Assembly: GCA_964563545.1 (NCBI GenBank)
Contig: CAZLXB010000005.1
Span: 1-64,000 of the forward strand
Origin: Casp-actino8 sp964563545
GTDB lineage: Bacteria > Actinomycetota > Acidimicrobiia > Acidimicrobiales > Ilumatobacteraceae
DNA length: 64,000 nt
Reading direction: 5' to 3'
Position numbers and translations under genes: made by a program. Below are positions 8,683-17,046 of the stretch, one piece after another. Positions within the stretch are counted from its first letter, which is position 1; the number at the start of each line of letters is the position of its first letter. Under the pieces are notes generated by a model. It did no database searches. It was not told the DNA's origin and worked only from the letters and a program-made list of their open reading frames with translations.

Positions 8683-9240
8683 ATGGGTTTCCATCACGTA
8701 GCCATCGCCATTCGCGACACCAAGGCCAATTACGACTTCTACACGAATGTGATGGGGTTCGAATTGGTGAAGGTGGTCACCGCTCCCACACCCGAAGGGG
8801 GCTGGAGCAAGCACTTCTTCTATTCCACCGGGACATCGCCGAGTGGTGAGCAGGGAATGATCGCTTTCTGGGAGATCCACGATGAGTCGATCGGAACCGA
8901 GTTCGGTACCAACCTCAACAAGAGCGCCGGACTTCCGTGGTGGGCCAACCACCTCGCCTTCGACGCCCCCACCGCCGATGACCTCGAGCGGCATCGTGAG
9001 CGCTGGCGTACACACGGGCAAACCGTGCTCGAAGTGGACCACGAGTTCTGTCGGTCGATCTACATTCGCGACCCCGAGGGCAACACTGTCGAGTTCTGCC
9101 ATACCGTGCGCGACTTCACCGACGACGAGAAGAAGCACGCCATGGAACTACTCATGGATCCGAAGCCGGAAATGGAAAAGGTCTTCGGGGCCAAGATCTG
9201 GCAGCCGGAAGGCGAAGCCATCCTGCTTCCCTCGGGCTGA
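8683..9240 (+). CDS. VOC-superfamily (glyoxalase/dioxygenase fold) protein
   Basis: 185 residues. FHHVAIAIRDTKANYDFYTN begins the first beta-alpha-beta-beta module, and RDPEGNTVEFCH is the typical metal-ligand glutamate segment closing the second. This places it in the vicinal oxygen chelate superfamily (glyoxalases, ring-cleaving dioxygenases, resistance proteins); the substrate cannot be told. The frame is open far upstream (to 8512), but the ATG at 8683 gives the family's normal first strand. Confidence 0.8.
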   Translation: MGFHHVAIAIRDTKANYDFYTNVMGFELVKVVTAPTPEGGWSKHFFYSTGTSPSGEQGMIAFWEIHDESIGTEFGTNLNKSAGLPWWANHLAFDAPTADDLERHRERWRTHGQTVLEVDHEFCRSIYIRDPEGNTVEFCHTVRDFTDDEKKHAMELLMDPKPEMEKVFGAKIWQPEGEAILLPSG

Positions 9241-9242
9241 GA

Positions 9243-10664
9243 TCAGATCTCTTCTTCGACCTGAGTGGTCATGCCCCGTGCAGCACTACGGAAGAGTGTG
9301 AACTCACCCTGGAACACGAGTCGGATGGTGGCGATGGGGCCTGCACGGTGCTTGGCGATGATGAGCTCGGCCATCCCCTTCAACGCCGGATCGGTGGAGT
9401 CCTGTTTGTAGACCTCGTCGCGATAAAGGAACATCACGACATCGGCGTCCTGTTCGAGAGAACCGGATTCGCGTAGGTCGGCCAACTGGGGCTTCTTGTC
9501 GGAGCGCTCTTCGAGGCGGCGGCTCAACTGACTCAGGGCCAGAATCGGGACGTTGAGTTCACGCGCGAGCACCTTCAGATTTCGGCTGATCTCGCTCACT
9601 TCGAGCTGACGGTTCTCCGCCTGGGGACCACCACTCATGAGTTGCAGGTAGTCGATCACGATCAGACCCAGATCGTCGTAGCGCGCCTTGAGGCGTCGAG
9701 CCTTGGCTCGAATCTCCATCACGGTCACGGCCGGGTTGTCGTCGAGGAAGAGCGGGACCTCGAGACGACCGACCGCGTTGTTGACATCACTCCATTCGGC
9801 ACCAGTGAGATTTCCGGTGCGGAGCTTCTTCGAATCGACCCGCGCCTCGGACGACAGGATTCGATGAGCGAGTTCGCTATGGCTCATTTCGAGTGAGAAC
9901 ACCAGGACCGGTTTGCGTGTCGACTTGGCAACGTTGGTGGCGATGTTCAGCGCGAGCGCCGACTTACCCATAGCCGGGCGAGCACCCAAGATGAGCAGCG
10001 AGGCCGGCTGCAAACCGAGGAGCGCGTTGTCGAGGTCGTGGAACCCGGTGGCCACACCCGTGACACCGGCCTTCTCGGTGTAACGGCGTTCGAGTTCGTC
10101 GGTCGTGGAACGGAGGATTTCGCGAATCTCCTGCACCGAGTCGGTGACACGCTCGTCGGCAACCTCGAAAACCTTCGACTCGGCCACGTCGAGAGCGCGC
10201 GACACGTCGTCGGGTTCGGTGTAGGCGATTTCGGCGATCTCACTCGCCACCGAGATCAGACGACGGAGTGCCGCCGTATCCATGACGATCTTGGCGTAGC
10301 GACCGACGTTGCCGATCACCGGTGTGGTGTTCTGCAACTGCAGAAGGAAATCCATGCCACCGATCTGGTCGAGAAGACCCACTCGACGGAGTTCGTCGGC
10401 CACGGTGACTGCATCGACCGGCTGACCGCCCGACAAGAGATTGCGGATCCCGTCGAAGACGTGCTGATGAGCAGGCTTGTAGAAGGCCTCCACCGACAAG
10501 CCGAGTTCGCTCACGGTGTTCACGGCCTCGCGTGACAACAACATGGCGCCGAGAAGCGACTCTTCGGCGCTGAGGTTGTGCGGTGGGACGCGCGTCGTGA
10601 CCGCCGCCTTGACGTTCGAACGCGATCCCCGCGAGGACGAAACGGGAGGAACGGTGTCGGTCAT
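9243..10664 (-). CDS. dnaB: replicative DNA helicase DnaB
   Basis: 473 residues. The N-terminal DnaB domain (PPHNLSAEESLLGAMLLS) is followed by the RecA-like motor with Walker A GARPAMGKSA and Walker B VIDYLQLM. No intein is present, as the length is normal. It unwinds DNA ahead of the replisome; the likely loader DciA is encoded at 34976. ATG at 10664 is chosen; tandem GTG codons at 10670 and 10673 in frame are alternatives. Last gene of the rpsF-ssb-rpsR-rplI-dnaB order. Confidence 0.95.
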   Translation of the reverse strand: MTDTVPPVSSSRGSRSNVKAAVTTRVPPHNLSAEESLLGAMLLSREAVNTVSELGLSVEAFYKPAHQHVFDGIRNLLSGGQPVDAVTVADELRRVGLLDQIGGMDFLLQLQNTTPVIGNVGRYAKIVMDTAALRRLISVASEIAEIAYTEPDDVSRALDVAESKVFEVADERVTDSVQEIREILRSTTDELERRYTEKAGVTGVATGFHDLDNALLGLQPASLLILGARPAMGKSALALNIATNVAKSTRKPVLVFSLEMSHSELAHRILSSEARVDSKKLRTGNLTGAEWSDVNNAVGRLEVPLFLDDNPAVTVMEIRAKARRLKARYDDLGLIVIDYLQLMSGGPQAENRQLEVSEISRNLKVLARELNVPILALSQLSRRLEERSDKKPQLADLRESGSLEQDADVVMFLYRDEVYKQDSTDPALKGMAELIIAKHRAGPIATIRLVFQGEFTLFRSAARGMTTQVEEEI

Positions 10665-10724
10665 CGACACCACTTTGGTCGCATCGGCCTGTTGATCGCT
10701 AGGGGCATAGCCCTGTGATCATCC

Positions 10725-10733
10725 TGTGGACAA
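10725..10733 (-). promoter_or_regulatory. perfect DnaA box upstream of dnaB
   Basis: TGTGGACAA on the plus strand is TTGTCCACA on the minus strand, the high-GC actinobacterial DnaA box. A near copy, TGTGGACAG, lies at 10745-10753 inside a small hairpin (GGGCTGT/ACAGCCC, 10741-10756). Both lie in the 100-base gap between rplI and dnaB, about 60 bases before the dnaB start, where DnaA binding could modulate dnaB. Confidence 0.5.
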
Positions 10734-10764
10734 GTCGTCAGGGCTGTGGACAGCCCCGACCGAC

Positions 10765-11211
10765 TCACTTGGCGACGACGTTGATGGTGACCGCGAATTC
10801 GACGTCGGAGTGCAACTTGGCTCCCACGCTGTACTCGCCGACCGACTTGATGTGGTCGGGAACGGTCAACTTCTTGCGGTCGATCTCGATGCCCGTCTGG
10901 GCCTCGATGGCCGAGGCCACATCGGCGGCGTGCACCGAGCCGTACAGACGACCCTCACCACCAGCCTTGACCTTGATCTCGATCACCTTGGAGACGAGAG
11001 TCGAGGCCACGGTCTGGGCGGCATCGCGGTCGGCGGCATCGCGCAGGTCGCGACGACGGCGCATGGCCGCGGCCTGCGACTGAGCAGCGTCCGAGGCGGT
11101 GATGGCGAGTCCACGCGGAAGGAGGTAGTTGCGACCATGGCCCTCGGCGACGTCGACGATGTCGCCGCGCTTGCCCAGGCCGGAAATGTCGGAACGGAGA
11201 ATCACCTTCAT
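10765..11211 (-). CDS. rplI: 50S ribosomal protein bL9
   Basis: 148 residues, standard length. The N-terminal rRNA-binding domain is clear (MKVILRSDISGLGKRGD, then GRNYLLPRGLA), followed by the long connecting helix (about residues 42-80) and the C-terminal domain with GEGRLYGSVHAADVA. Follows rpsR by two bases on the same strand, so it is translated from the same message. Confidence 0.98.
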   Translation of the reverse strand: MKVILRSDISGLGKRGDIVDVAEGHGRNYLLPRGLAITASDAAQSQAAAMRRRRDLRDAADRDAAQTVASTLVSKVIEIKVKAGGEGRLYGSVHAADVASAIEAQTGIEIDRKKLTVPDHIKSVGEYSVGAKLHSDVEFAVTINVVAK

Positions 11212-11213
11212 GA

Positions 11214-11606
11214 TCAGGCCTCGCCCTCTTCGGTCTCCTCGACCAGATCCTCGGTGACCTGATCGTCGAGCTCGACTTCGGTGACCTGATCGACGGTCTC
11301 TTCGACGGCCGGTCCACGGCGGGGACCACGGCCCACCGACGCCACGCGCTTCGTGTACGGCAGCAAAGCCATCTCACGGGCGTTCTTGATGGCGGTCACG
11401 AGTTCACGCTGCTGCTGCACCGTGTGACCGTTGATCTTCTGGCCGCGGATCTTCGAACGATCGGACATGAACCGCTGAAGCAGGTTGACGTCCTTGTAAT
11501 CGATGTACTCGATCTTCTCGGCGGCAAGAACATTGCCCTTCTTCTTGATCTTGCGTCCGCCATCCTTGGGGGCTCCCCGGCGGACGGGCTTCTTGCTGTT
11601 GCTCAT
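11214..11606 (-). CDS. rpsR: 30S ribosomal protein bS18 with long acidic C-terminal tail
   Basis: 130 residues against about 75-90 for most bS18. The core (IDYKDVNLLQRFMSDRSKI, then TAIKNAREMALLPYT) is intact through about residue 93. Beyond it is a roughly 35-residue extension rich in Glu, Asp and Val (VELDDQVTEDLVEETEEGEA). Such a tail is atypical for an RNA-binding ribosomal protein. No frameshift is needed to make it: the frame runs directly to a stop two bases before rplI. Confidence 0.95.
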   Translation of the reverse strand: MSNSKKPVRRGAPKDGGRKIKKKGNVLAAEKIEYIDYKDVNLLQRFMSDRSKIRGQKINGHTVQQQRELVTAIKNAREMALLPYTKRVASVGRGPRRGPAVEETVDQVTEVELDDQVTEDLVEETEEGEA

Positions 11607-11646
11607 ATCGATTTTCCTTCAGTCTTTTCGTGGGTCCGGGTTCGGT

Positions 11647-12096
11647 TCAGAACGGTTCTTCGTCGGAGTAGTTGTCGGCCGCGGGGGCCGAGGACGCACC
11701 CCGGCCACCCGAGTATCCGCCGCCATCGCCACCACCACGGGGAGGTGTGCGCTCGACGGTGACAGTGGCCCAGCGCAAGGTCGGGCCGATTTCGTCGGCG
11801 ACGATGTCGACCGACTGACGCTTGCCGCTCCCGTCGCGGGCTTCGTACTCGCGGACGTCGAGACGACCCGACACGAGCACGCGTGTGCCCTTGGTGAGCG
11901 AGGCCGCTGCGTTCTCGGCGAGTTGGTCCCAGAGAACCACGTTCATGAACGAGGTCTGGTCCTGCCATTCGCCGTTGACCTGATAGCGACGATTGACGGC
12001 CAGGCCGAGGGTGCAGGTGGGCTTGCCTGACTGCGTGAAGCGCAGTTCGGGGTCGCGGGTGAGATTGCCCACGACGGTGATCGAATTTGATGCCAT
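11647..12096 (-). CDS. ssb: single-stranded DNA-binding protein
   Basis: 149 residues. OB-fold residues 1-105 (NSITVVGNLTRDPELRFTQSG and VLVSGRLDVREYEARDGS), a Gly/Pro-rich linker, and the conserved acidic tip SDEEPF that recruits partner proteins. Located between rpsF and rpsR as in most bacteria. Confidence 0.97.
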   Translation of the reverse strand: MASNSITVVGNLTRDPELRFTQSGKPTCTLGLAVNRRYQVNGEWQDQTSFMNVVLWDQLAENAAASLTKGTRVLVSGRLDVREYEARDGSGKRQSVDIVADEIGPTLRWATVTVERTPPRGGGDGGGYSGGRGASSAPAADNYSDEEPF

Positions 12097-12131
12097 GTGA
12101 AAGCTCCTAGTGGTTGTTCGAACGGCGCTGA

Positions 12132-12455
12132 TCAGGCGGCTACGAGTCCCCGACGGGCCGCTTCGGCCTCGGGAAGACGGAACAGCTTGTGACGCAGGAC
12201 GTCATCAGCAATACGCAACGAGCGCTCGAGCTCGTCGAGTGCACCGCCGGCAGCGGTGACATTGAAGACGACGTAGAAACCGTCTTCCTTCTTCTTGATC
12301 GGATAGGCGAGGCGACGCTTGCCCCACCAATCGACCTTGCCGTGAACTTCTCCACCGGCAGCCTTGACGCTCTTGGTCACGCTGGCGATCCACTGCTGAG
12401 CGGCGGCCTCTTCGAGAGTGCCGTCGATGATGATCATGAGTTCGTATCCACGCAT
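12132..12455 (-). CDS. rpsF: 30S ribosomal protein bS6
   Basis: 107 residues. MRGYELMIIIDGTLEE at the start and DWWGKRRLAYPIKKKEDG in the middle are diagnostic. The start at 12455 is decided by a strong ribosome-binding site, GAAGGGAGG, about 10 bases upstream; an in-frame ATG at 12482 would put that site inside the gene. First gene of the rpsF operon; S6 and S18 form a heterodimer in the 30S platform. Confidence 0.97.
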   Translation of the reverse strand: MRGYELMIIIDGTLEEAAAQQWIASVTKSVKAAGGEVHGKVDWWGKRRLAYPIKKKEDGFYVVFNVTAAGGALDELERSLRIADDVLRHKLFRLPEAEAARRGLVAA

Positions 12456-12501
12456 GGTGAACCGAAACCTCCCTTCGGACACGGTGCCGATGCGATCGGC
12501 C

Positions 12502-12513
12502 CCGGGGCCCCGG
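12502..12513 (-). promoter_or_regulatory. GC palindrome in the rpsF leader region
   Basis: CCGGGGCCCCGG is a perfect 12-base palindrome 47 bases before the rpsF start. S6-S18 operons often carry a leader that the S6:S18 dimer binds to repress itself; I cannot confirm the motif of that leader here. The rest of the 12456-12653 gap shows no gene. Confidence 0.25.
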
Positions 12514-12653
12514 ATGGGGCAGGGTGAATATGGACCGGGTGAGTGTATCGGGGGGTACCGAGCACATCACCCGAGACCACGGGAGAAGCAATGAGCATGT
12601 GGGCATGGTGCCACCGGGGTGTGGCGATGTGGTCTGAGCAGGTGTGACGCGCT

Positions 12654-13298
12654 TCAGGGGCGCGTGAGCCGCACGATCGAGCCAGCAATCAGACCCACAC
12701 CGGCCGCTATGGCACCGTCGCGGGTCGTGAACTGTCCACCGGCGCGCAACACACCGGTCACGGCTCCGGTTCGGTCGCCTTGGAACACAATCGCCGGTCC
12801 ACCTGTGTCACCGAGTCCCCACACGATCGAGATCACACCGAGGATGATCGCCGCCACGCAGAACGGCACCGCCAGGGTCTCGCGTGGCATACGCGCCGCG
12901 AGGACGAGCGAGAAGACGGCACTCAACAAAAGAAGGGTTCCGACTGCGCCGACGGCGACGGCTGCATATTGGAGGAATCCGGAGAATCCGAGGTCGCTCT
13001 CGTCACCGCAGTCGATCATCTGACGGGCCGGTCCCGACGGATCGTCGGCGGAGGACACGACGAGTACCTCGCATTCCTTGCCATCCGAAACCGGTCGACC
13101 ATCCTGCAATTGGACGGAGAAGGAGCCCCCGAACGCGCCGACCGCCAACAGAACGAGAGCGGCCAGGAAGATCATCACGAGACCGGTCACGGCATCGCGT
13201 TGGAGCCGGCGGCTGGCCTCGTACGACAGCCAGTTGTTCCGACGCGGCGACCGGCCGAAACCCAGACCGAATCGGCGCATCCCGCGAGAACTCGACAT
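12654..13298 (-). CDS. hypothetical multi-pass membrane protein
   Basis: 214 residues with about four transmembrane helices (AVTGLVMIFLAALVLLAVGA, FLQYAAVAVGAVGTLLLLSA, PFCVAAIILGVISIVWGLG, and GAIAAGVGLIAGSIV). The N-terminal tail is basic; a loop between helices 1 and 2 has two cysteines (ECEVL and IDCGDE). No family recognised. ATG start. Confidence 0.6.
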   Translation of the reverse strand: MSSSRGMRRFGLGFGRSPRRNNWLSYEASRRLQRDAVTGLVMIFLAALVLLAVGAFGGSFSVQLQDGRPVSDGKECEVLVVSSADDPSGPARQMIDCGDESDLGFSGFLQYAAVAVGAVGTLLLLSAVFSLVLAARMPRETLAVPFCVAAIILGVISIVWGLGDTGGPAIVFQGDRTGAVTGVLRAGGQFTTRDGAIAAGVGLIAGSIVRLTRP

Positions 13299-13334
13299 GT
13301 CCCGCCCCCGAGAACCGCTCCCCCAGGCGATGGC

Positions 13335-13781
13335 TCAGCCCACCTGTCGCCGTCCGCGCTGGCCACCGATGGGTAGCGCTCGAACGAGATAGTGCCAACG
13401 GCACGAACAACAGGCCTCGACGACGTAGGCCGTGTACTCCTCGGCCCGGCGGTGGAACTGCGCGAGTTCCTTGTTGTCGGCAGCTAGTCGGCCGTGCGAG
13501 GGCAACTTGGGACCGAACACGTAGGTCACCAGAACGAGATTGTCCTCGGAACAGATGGGACACGGGGTCTCGGTGCGCTTACCGACCGAGCGCGCCGCGC
13601 GCATGAGTTCGGGGTGCGCATCGCACACCTCTTCGCGCCCGAGACGGCCGCGATGGACTTCGTTGATCGTGGCCCGTCGCGCCATGCGGTGGTCGACGAG
13701 TCCGCCGCGTAGCGACGACATGCCGCGCAACGACGCCGAACCGAACGAGGTTCCGCGGCTCGGGGTCCCGTCGTTCGTCAT
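13335..13781 (-). CDS. DUF5318 family zinc-ribbon-like protein
   Basis: 148 residues. The conserved part (RATINEVHRGRLGREEVCDAHPELMRAAR, quoted in pieces by family: EVCDAHPELMRAA, CPICSEDNLVLVTYVFG, EACCSCRWHYLV) matches the actinobacterial DUF5318 proteins found near pcnA in mycobacteria. Two Cys pairs (CPIC and CCSC) suggest a zinc ribbon. ATG at 13781 follows cca by ten bases; an ATG at 13721 is an alternative giving the shorter family form. Function unknown. Confidence 0.75.
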   Translation of the reverse strand: MTNDGTPSRGTSFGSASLRGMSSLRGGLVDHRMARRATINEVHRGRLGREEVCDAHPELMRAARSVGKRTETPCPICSEDNLVLVTYVFGPKLPSHGRLAADNKELAQFHRRAEEYTAYVVEACCSCRWHYLVRALPIGGQRGRRQVG

Positions 13782-13791
13782 CACGGGCAGG

Positions 13792-15213
13792 TTAGTCCTG
13801 AGCCGAAGCGCCAGCGCGCGCCTGCCACCACTCGTCGAGGCGTCGTCGGATCTCGGCATCGCCGATCAATCCTTCGTCGAGTCGGATCTCGAGCAGGAAC
13901 GACAGCGCCTGACCGACCGCCGGGGACGGTCGGAGCCCGAGATGTTCCATGACCTCGACACCGTTCATCTCCGGACGGATCGCCTTGAGTTCCTCTTGCG
14001 CGGCCAAGGCCGAGATCCGTGCCTCGAGTTCGTCCATACGTTTGGCGAGGCGTTCGGCTTTCTTCACGTTGCGCGTCGTGCAGTCGCACCTCGTCAACAC
14101 ATTGAGTTCCTCGAGGAGCGGGCCGGCATCGTTCACGTATCGCCGAACCGCCGAGTCGGTCCATCCCATCTCGTAGGTGTGGAAGCGCAGGTGCAACCGC
14201 ACGAGTTCGGTGATCTTCTCGACGTCTTCATTCGGGAACTTGAGCGCCACCAGACGCTTGCGGGTCATCTTGGCGCCGACCACGTCGTGCATGTGGAAGG
14301 TCGTCCCTTTGCCCTCGAGATATCCGCGCGTGCGCGGCTTGCCGATGTCGTGGAACAGGGCGGCGAGGCGGGTGAGGCGAAAGTCGAATTCGGGGGCGGC
14401 ATCGGGGCGGACGTTCTCGATCACGGCCAACGTGTGTGTCAGGACGTCCTTGTGCCGATGGATGGGGTCGTTCTCGAGGCGCATCGCTGGAAGTTCGGGC
14501 AGGAAGAGATCGGCGAGTCCGGTGTCGACCAGGAACCACAGGCCGAGTGAGGGCGTGTCGACGGTGATCAGTTTGTTCAGTTCGTCGCGGACGCGTTCCG
14601 ACGACACGATCTCGAGACGGTCCTTCATGGCGCGAACCGCCGCCACCAACTCGGGCACCGGGGCCATGCCGAAACGAGCGATGAAACGGGCGGCACGCAT
14701 CATGCGCAGTGGGTCATCGCTGAAACTGATGTCGGGCGACAACGGGGTGCGGAGAGTCTTGGTCAAAAGATCGGCAGCGCCGTCGAAGGGATCGACCAAA
14801 GTGGGCGAATCGGTCGTGACCTCGAGAGCCATGGCATTGATCGTGAAGTCCCGGCGCGACAAATCGGTCTCGATCGCGTCGGCGAACTCGACGTCGGGCT
14901 TGCGAGTGTCGGGGTGATACGCCTCGGCGCGGTGCGTCGTGATCTCGTACACGCGCTCACCTTTTCGCGCCCCGATGGTTCCGAATTTCTCACCTTGGGT
15001 CCAGACCGCGTCAGCCCAACCAGAGATGATCTTCTTCACCGCTTCGGGTCGGGCCTCGGTGGTCGCGTCGAAATCGAGTTTGTCGAGCGGTTGACCACTG
15101 AGCAGATCGCGAACGGTCCCGCCCACGAGATACAACCGATGGCCAGCCCGACGGAACAACGCCGCGACGTCGGCGACTTCCGCGAGAACGGGCGCGAAAC
15201 GCTCGGGGACCAC
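13792..15213 (-). CDS. cca: CCA tRNA nucleotidyltransferase / poly(A) polymerase (PcnA-type)
   Basis: 473 residues. Class II nucleotidyltransferase head: LVGGTVRDLLSG, then the catalytic DFDATTEA (D-x-D), then RRDFTINAMALEV. The C-terminal HD domain is complete (LAALFHDIGKPRT). The actinobacterial PcnA adds or repairs the 3' CCA end of tRNAs, consistent with tRNA-Ile here lacking an encoded CCA. Usual partner of DUF5318 and the mviN region in mycobacteria. Confidence 0.93.
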   Translation of the reverse strand: MVPERFAPVLAEVADVAALFRRAGHRLYLVGGTVRDLLSGQPLDKLDFDATTEARPEAVKKIISGWADAVWTQGEKFGTIGARKGERVYEITTHRAEAYHPDTRKPDVEFADAIETDLSRRDFTINAMALEVTTDSPTLVDPFDGAADLLTKTLRTPLSPDISFSDDPLRMMRAARFIARFGMAPVPELVAAVRAMKDRLEIVSSERVRDELNKLITVDTPSLGLWFLVDTGLADLFLPELPAMRLENDPIHRHKDVLTHTLAVIENVRPDAAPEFDFRLTRLAALFHDIGKPRTRGYLEGKGTTFHMHDVVGAKMTRKRLVALKFPNEDVEKITELVRLHLRFHTYEMGWTDSAVRRYVNDAGPLLEELNVLTRCDCTTRNVKKAERLAKRMDELEARISALAAQEELKAIRPEMNGVEVMEHLGLRPSPAVGQALSFLLEIRLDEGLIGDAEIRRRLDEWWQARAGASAQD

Positions 15214-15239
15214 GTCAGCAGGTTAGGACGCGCCGCTCG

Positions 15240-16265
15240 TCAAACAGTGAGAAGTCCGGACTCGATCCAGAATCGCCGCACCCGATCGACCATGTCGTCG
15301 GCCAACGAGGATCGGCCGACCGTGGGCTCTTCGGGACGCACCGATCGTCCGGCCAGCGAACCCAGGCACGCGGCCGTCGACATGCGGAGAGCGTCGAGGT
15401 CGTAGCCGCCTTCGAGCATCACAAGACGACGGCCGGCCGGCACCAGACTGCACAGAGTCGAGGTCAAAGACGAGAAGTCTCCCGATGAGAGACCGAGATC
15501 GGTGATGGGATCGTTGCGATGACCGTCGAATCCAGCCGAGACGATCAGCCACGTGGGTGCGAACTGCGCGCACAACGGAACGACGAGTTCGTCGACGGCG
15601 CGGGCATAAATGGCGCCTCCACTTCCCGGCGGAAGCGGAACGTTCATCGTCGTGCCGCGGCCGGCACCTTCGCCTATCTCTTCGAACCAACCCGTTCCCG
15701 GATACAACGGCCACTGATGCAGCGACACGTACAGGACGCGCGGATCGGAATAGAAGACATCCTGGGTTCCGTTGCCATGGTGTGCATCGAAGTCGACGAT
15801 GGCCACCCGCTCTCCTCGCTCGGCGAGTTCGGCGGCCACGACGGCAACGTTCGAGACCAGGCAGAAACCCATCGCGTGCGAACGCGTTGCGTGATGTCCG
15901 GGTGGGCGAACCGCACAGAACGCGGCATCGGCCCGACCTTCGCGGAGCGCGTCGACGGCCGTGAGTCCGGCCCCGGCGGCGAGTAGTGCAGCCCGCCACG
16001 AACCCGACGATGCGACCGTGTCCGGGTCGAGTCGGCCCCCTCCACTCGCGACCAAGGACTCGACGTCTTTCAGGTGCATGGAGGTGTGGACCCGCTCCAG
16101 ATGGTGCCACTGCGCCGGTTCGGGGACGAGCGGTACGAGTGCATCGACGACTCCGGCGTCGCGGGAGCCATCGATCACCGCACCGAGTCGTTCGGGACGC
16201 TCGGGATGACGCGGCCCCGTCAGATGATCGAGATACGCCTCGTGCGTGGCGAACAAGATGGCCAT
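15240..16265 (-). CDS. histone-deacetylase-like amidohydrolase
   Basis: 341 residues. Class II HDAC/acetoin-utilisation fold with the catalytic pair in RPPGHHATRSHAMGFC and zinc ligands D and H in DFDAHHGNGTQDVF, plus D in SAGFDGHRNDP and the closing GGYD. Likely removes acetyl or similar acyl groups from small molecules (polyamines) or proteins. Its ATG overlaps the region upstream of the divergent GNAT gene, so an acetylase and a deacetylase are back to back. Confidence 0.88.
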   Translation of the reverse strand: MAILFATHEAYLDHLTGPRHPERPERLGAVIDGSRDAGVVDALVPLVPEPAQWHHLERVHTSMHLKDVESLVASGGGRLDPDTVASSGSWRAALLAAGAGLTAVDALREGRADAAFCAVRPPGHHATRSHAMGFCLVSNVAVVAAELAERGERVAIVDFDAHHGNGTQDVFYSDPRVLYVSLHQWPLYPGTGWFEEIGEGAGRGTTMNVPLPPGSGGAIYARAVDELVVPLCAQFAPTWLIVSAGFDGHRNDPITDLGLSSGDFSSLTSTLCSLVPAGRRLVMLEGGYDLDALRMSTAACLGSLAGRSVRPEEPTVGRSSLADDMVDRVRRFWIESGLLTV

Positions 16266-16302
16266 CTCGGGGAACGCTACCGTCGATGTCGTGATCGCCG
16301 GG

Positions 16303-17046
16303 ATGCGTCAACGTCGACGGACCGAACCGCCGCGCATGCTCGACGACGGTCGTGTGCGTGCCCGACTCCGTCCGTGGCCCAACGAACCGCTCACCGCACA
16401 ACTCGTCCTGACCGACCACACGAAGGCTCCGTCGATCAACACCCTCGGGCAATGGCTCGCCGTCATCACCGAACACGGCTTTCGTCGTGTTCGTACCGGC
16501 GCCCTCGCCGAGAGCGCAACGGCGCCGTTCACGGAGTTGGGATTCGAACCGATCCAGACCCTTGCTCTCCTGCGTCTCGATCTCACCCGCAACATGGGCT
16601 TTGGAACGATTCAGCACGAACTCCGTCCGATACGAGGCCAGCGTCAACTCGCGGTCGCCGCTCGTCTCGATCGATCGGCATTCGAGAACGGCTGGGAACT
16701 CGATGCGTCGAGCATCCTCGATGCTTGCCATGCCACGCCCACCCATCGGATTCGACTCGCGATCACGAATTCGGATCAACCAGCTGGATACATCATCACC
16801 GGACGCAACGGCGCGGCCGGGTTCATTCAGCGACTGGCGGTCGAACGAACTCTCGAGGGTCAGGGAATCGCGTCGTCACTTCTGTGCGACGGACTCACAT
16901 GGTTGCAGCGGCGGGGAGTTCGCGAAGTCCTCGTGAACACGAATTTCGACAACGATCGCGCCCTCGCGCTGTACGAGCGATTCGGGTTCCGACTTCTTCC
17001 CGAGTCGTTGCAGGTGTTCGAACGGTCGATCGAGGTACCGGCGTGA
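16303..17046 (+). CDS. GNAT-family N-acetyltransferase
   Basis: 247 residues. The C-terminal half holds the acetyl-CoA fold: IQRLAVERTLEGQGIASSLL (motif A, Q-x-x-G-x-G/A-like) and NTNFDNDRALALYERFGFR. The N-terminal half is less conserved and may be a second, degenerate GNAT module. In-frame starts at 16246 and 16291 would lengthen it into the divergent HDAC gene, so 16303 is a compromise. It overlaps the next gene by four bases (GTGA). Confidence 0.75.
   Translation: MRQRRRTEPPRMLDDGRVRARLRPWPNEPLTAQLVLTDHTKAPSINTLGQWLAVITEHGFRRVRTGALAESATAPFTELGFEPIQTLALLRLDLTRNMGFGTIQHELRPIRGQRQLAVAARLDRSAFENGWELDASSILDACHATPTHRIRLAITNSDQPAGYIITGRNGAAGFIQRLAVERTLEGQGIASSLLCDGLTWLQRRGVREVLVNTNFDNDRALALYERFGFRLLPESLQVFERSIEVPA

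Noticed and set aside
9243..10673. Intein in DnaB
   Set aside because: The protein has normal length and no splicing motifs.
15223..16779. 518-residue minus-strand frame over the HDAC gene
   Set aside because: Arg/Gly/Ala-rich composition typical of shadow frames; the HDAC frame on the same strand carries all motifs.
16074..17042. Upstream extension of the DUF6049 gene to 1009 residues
   Set aside because: Overlaps the real GNAT gene in another frame; the signal peptide starts at 17043.
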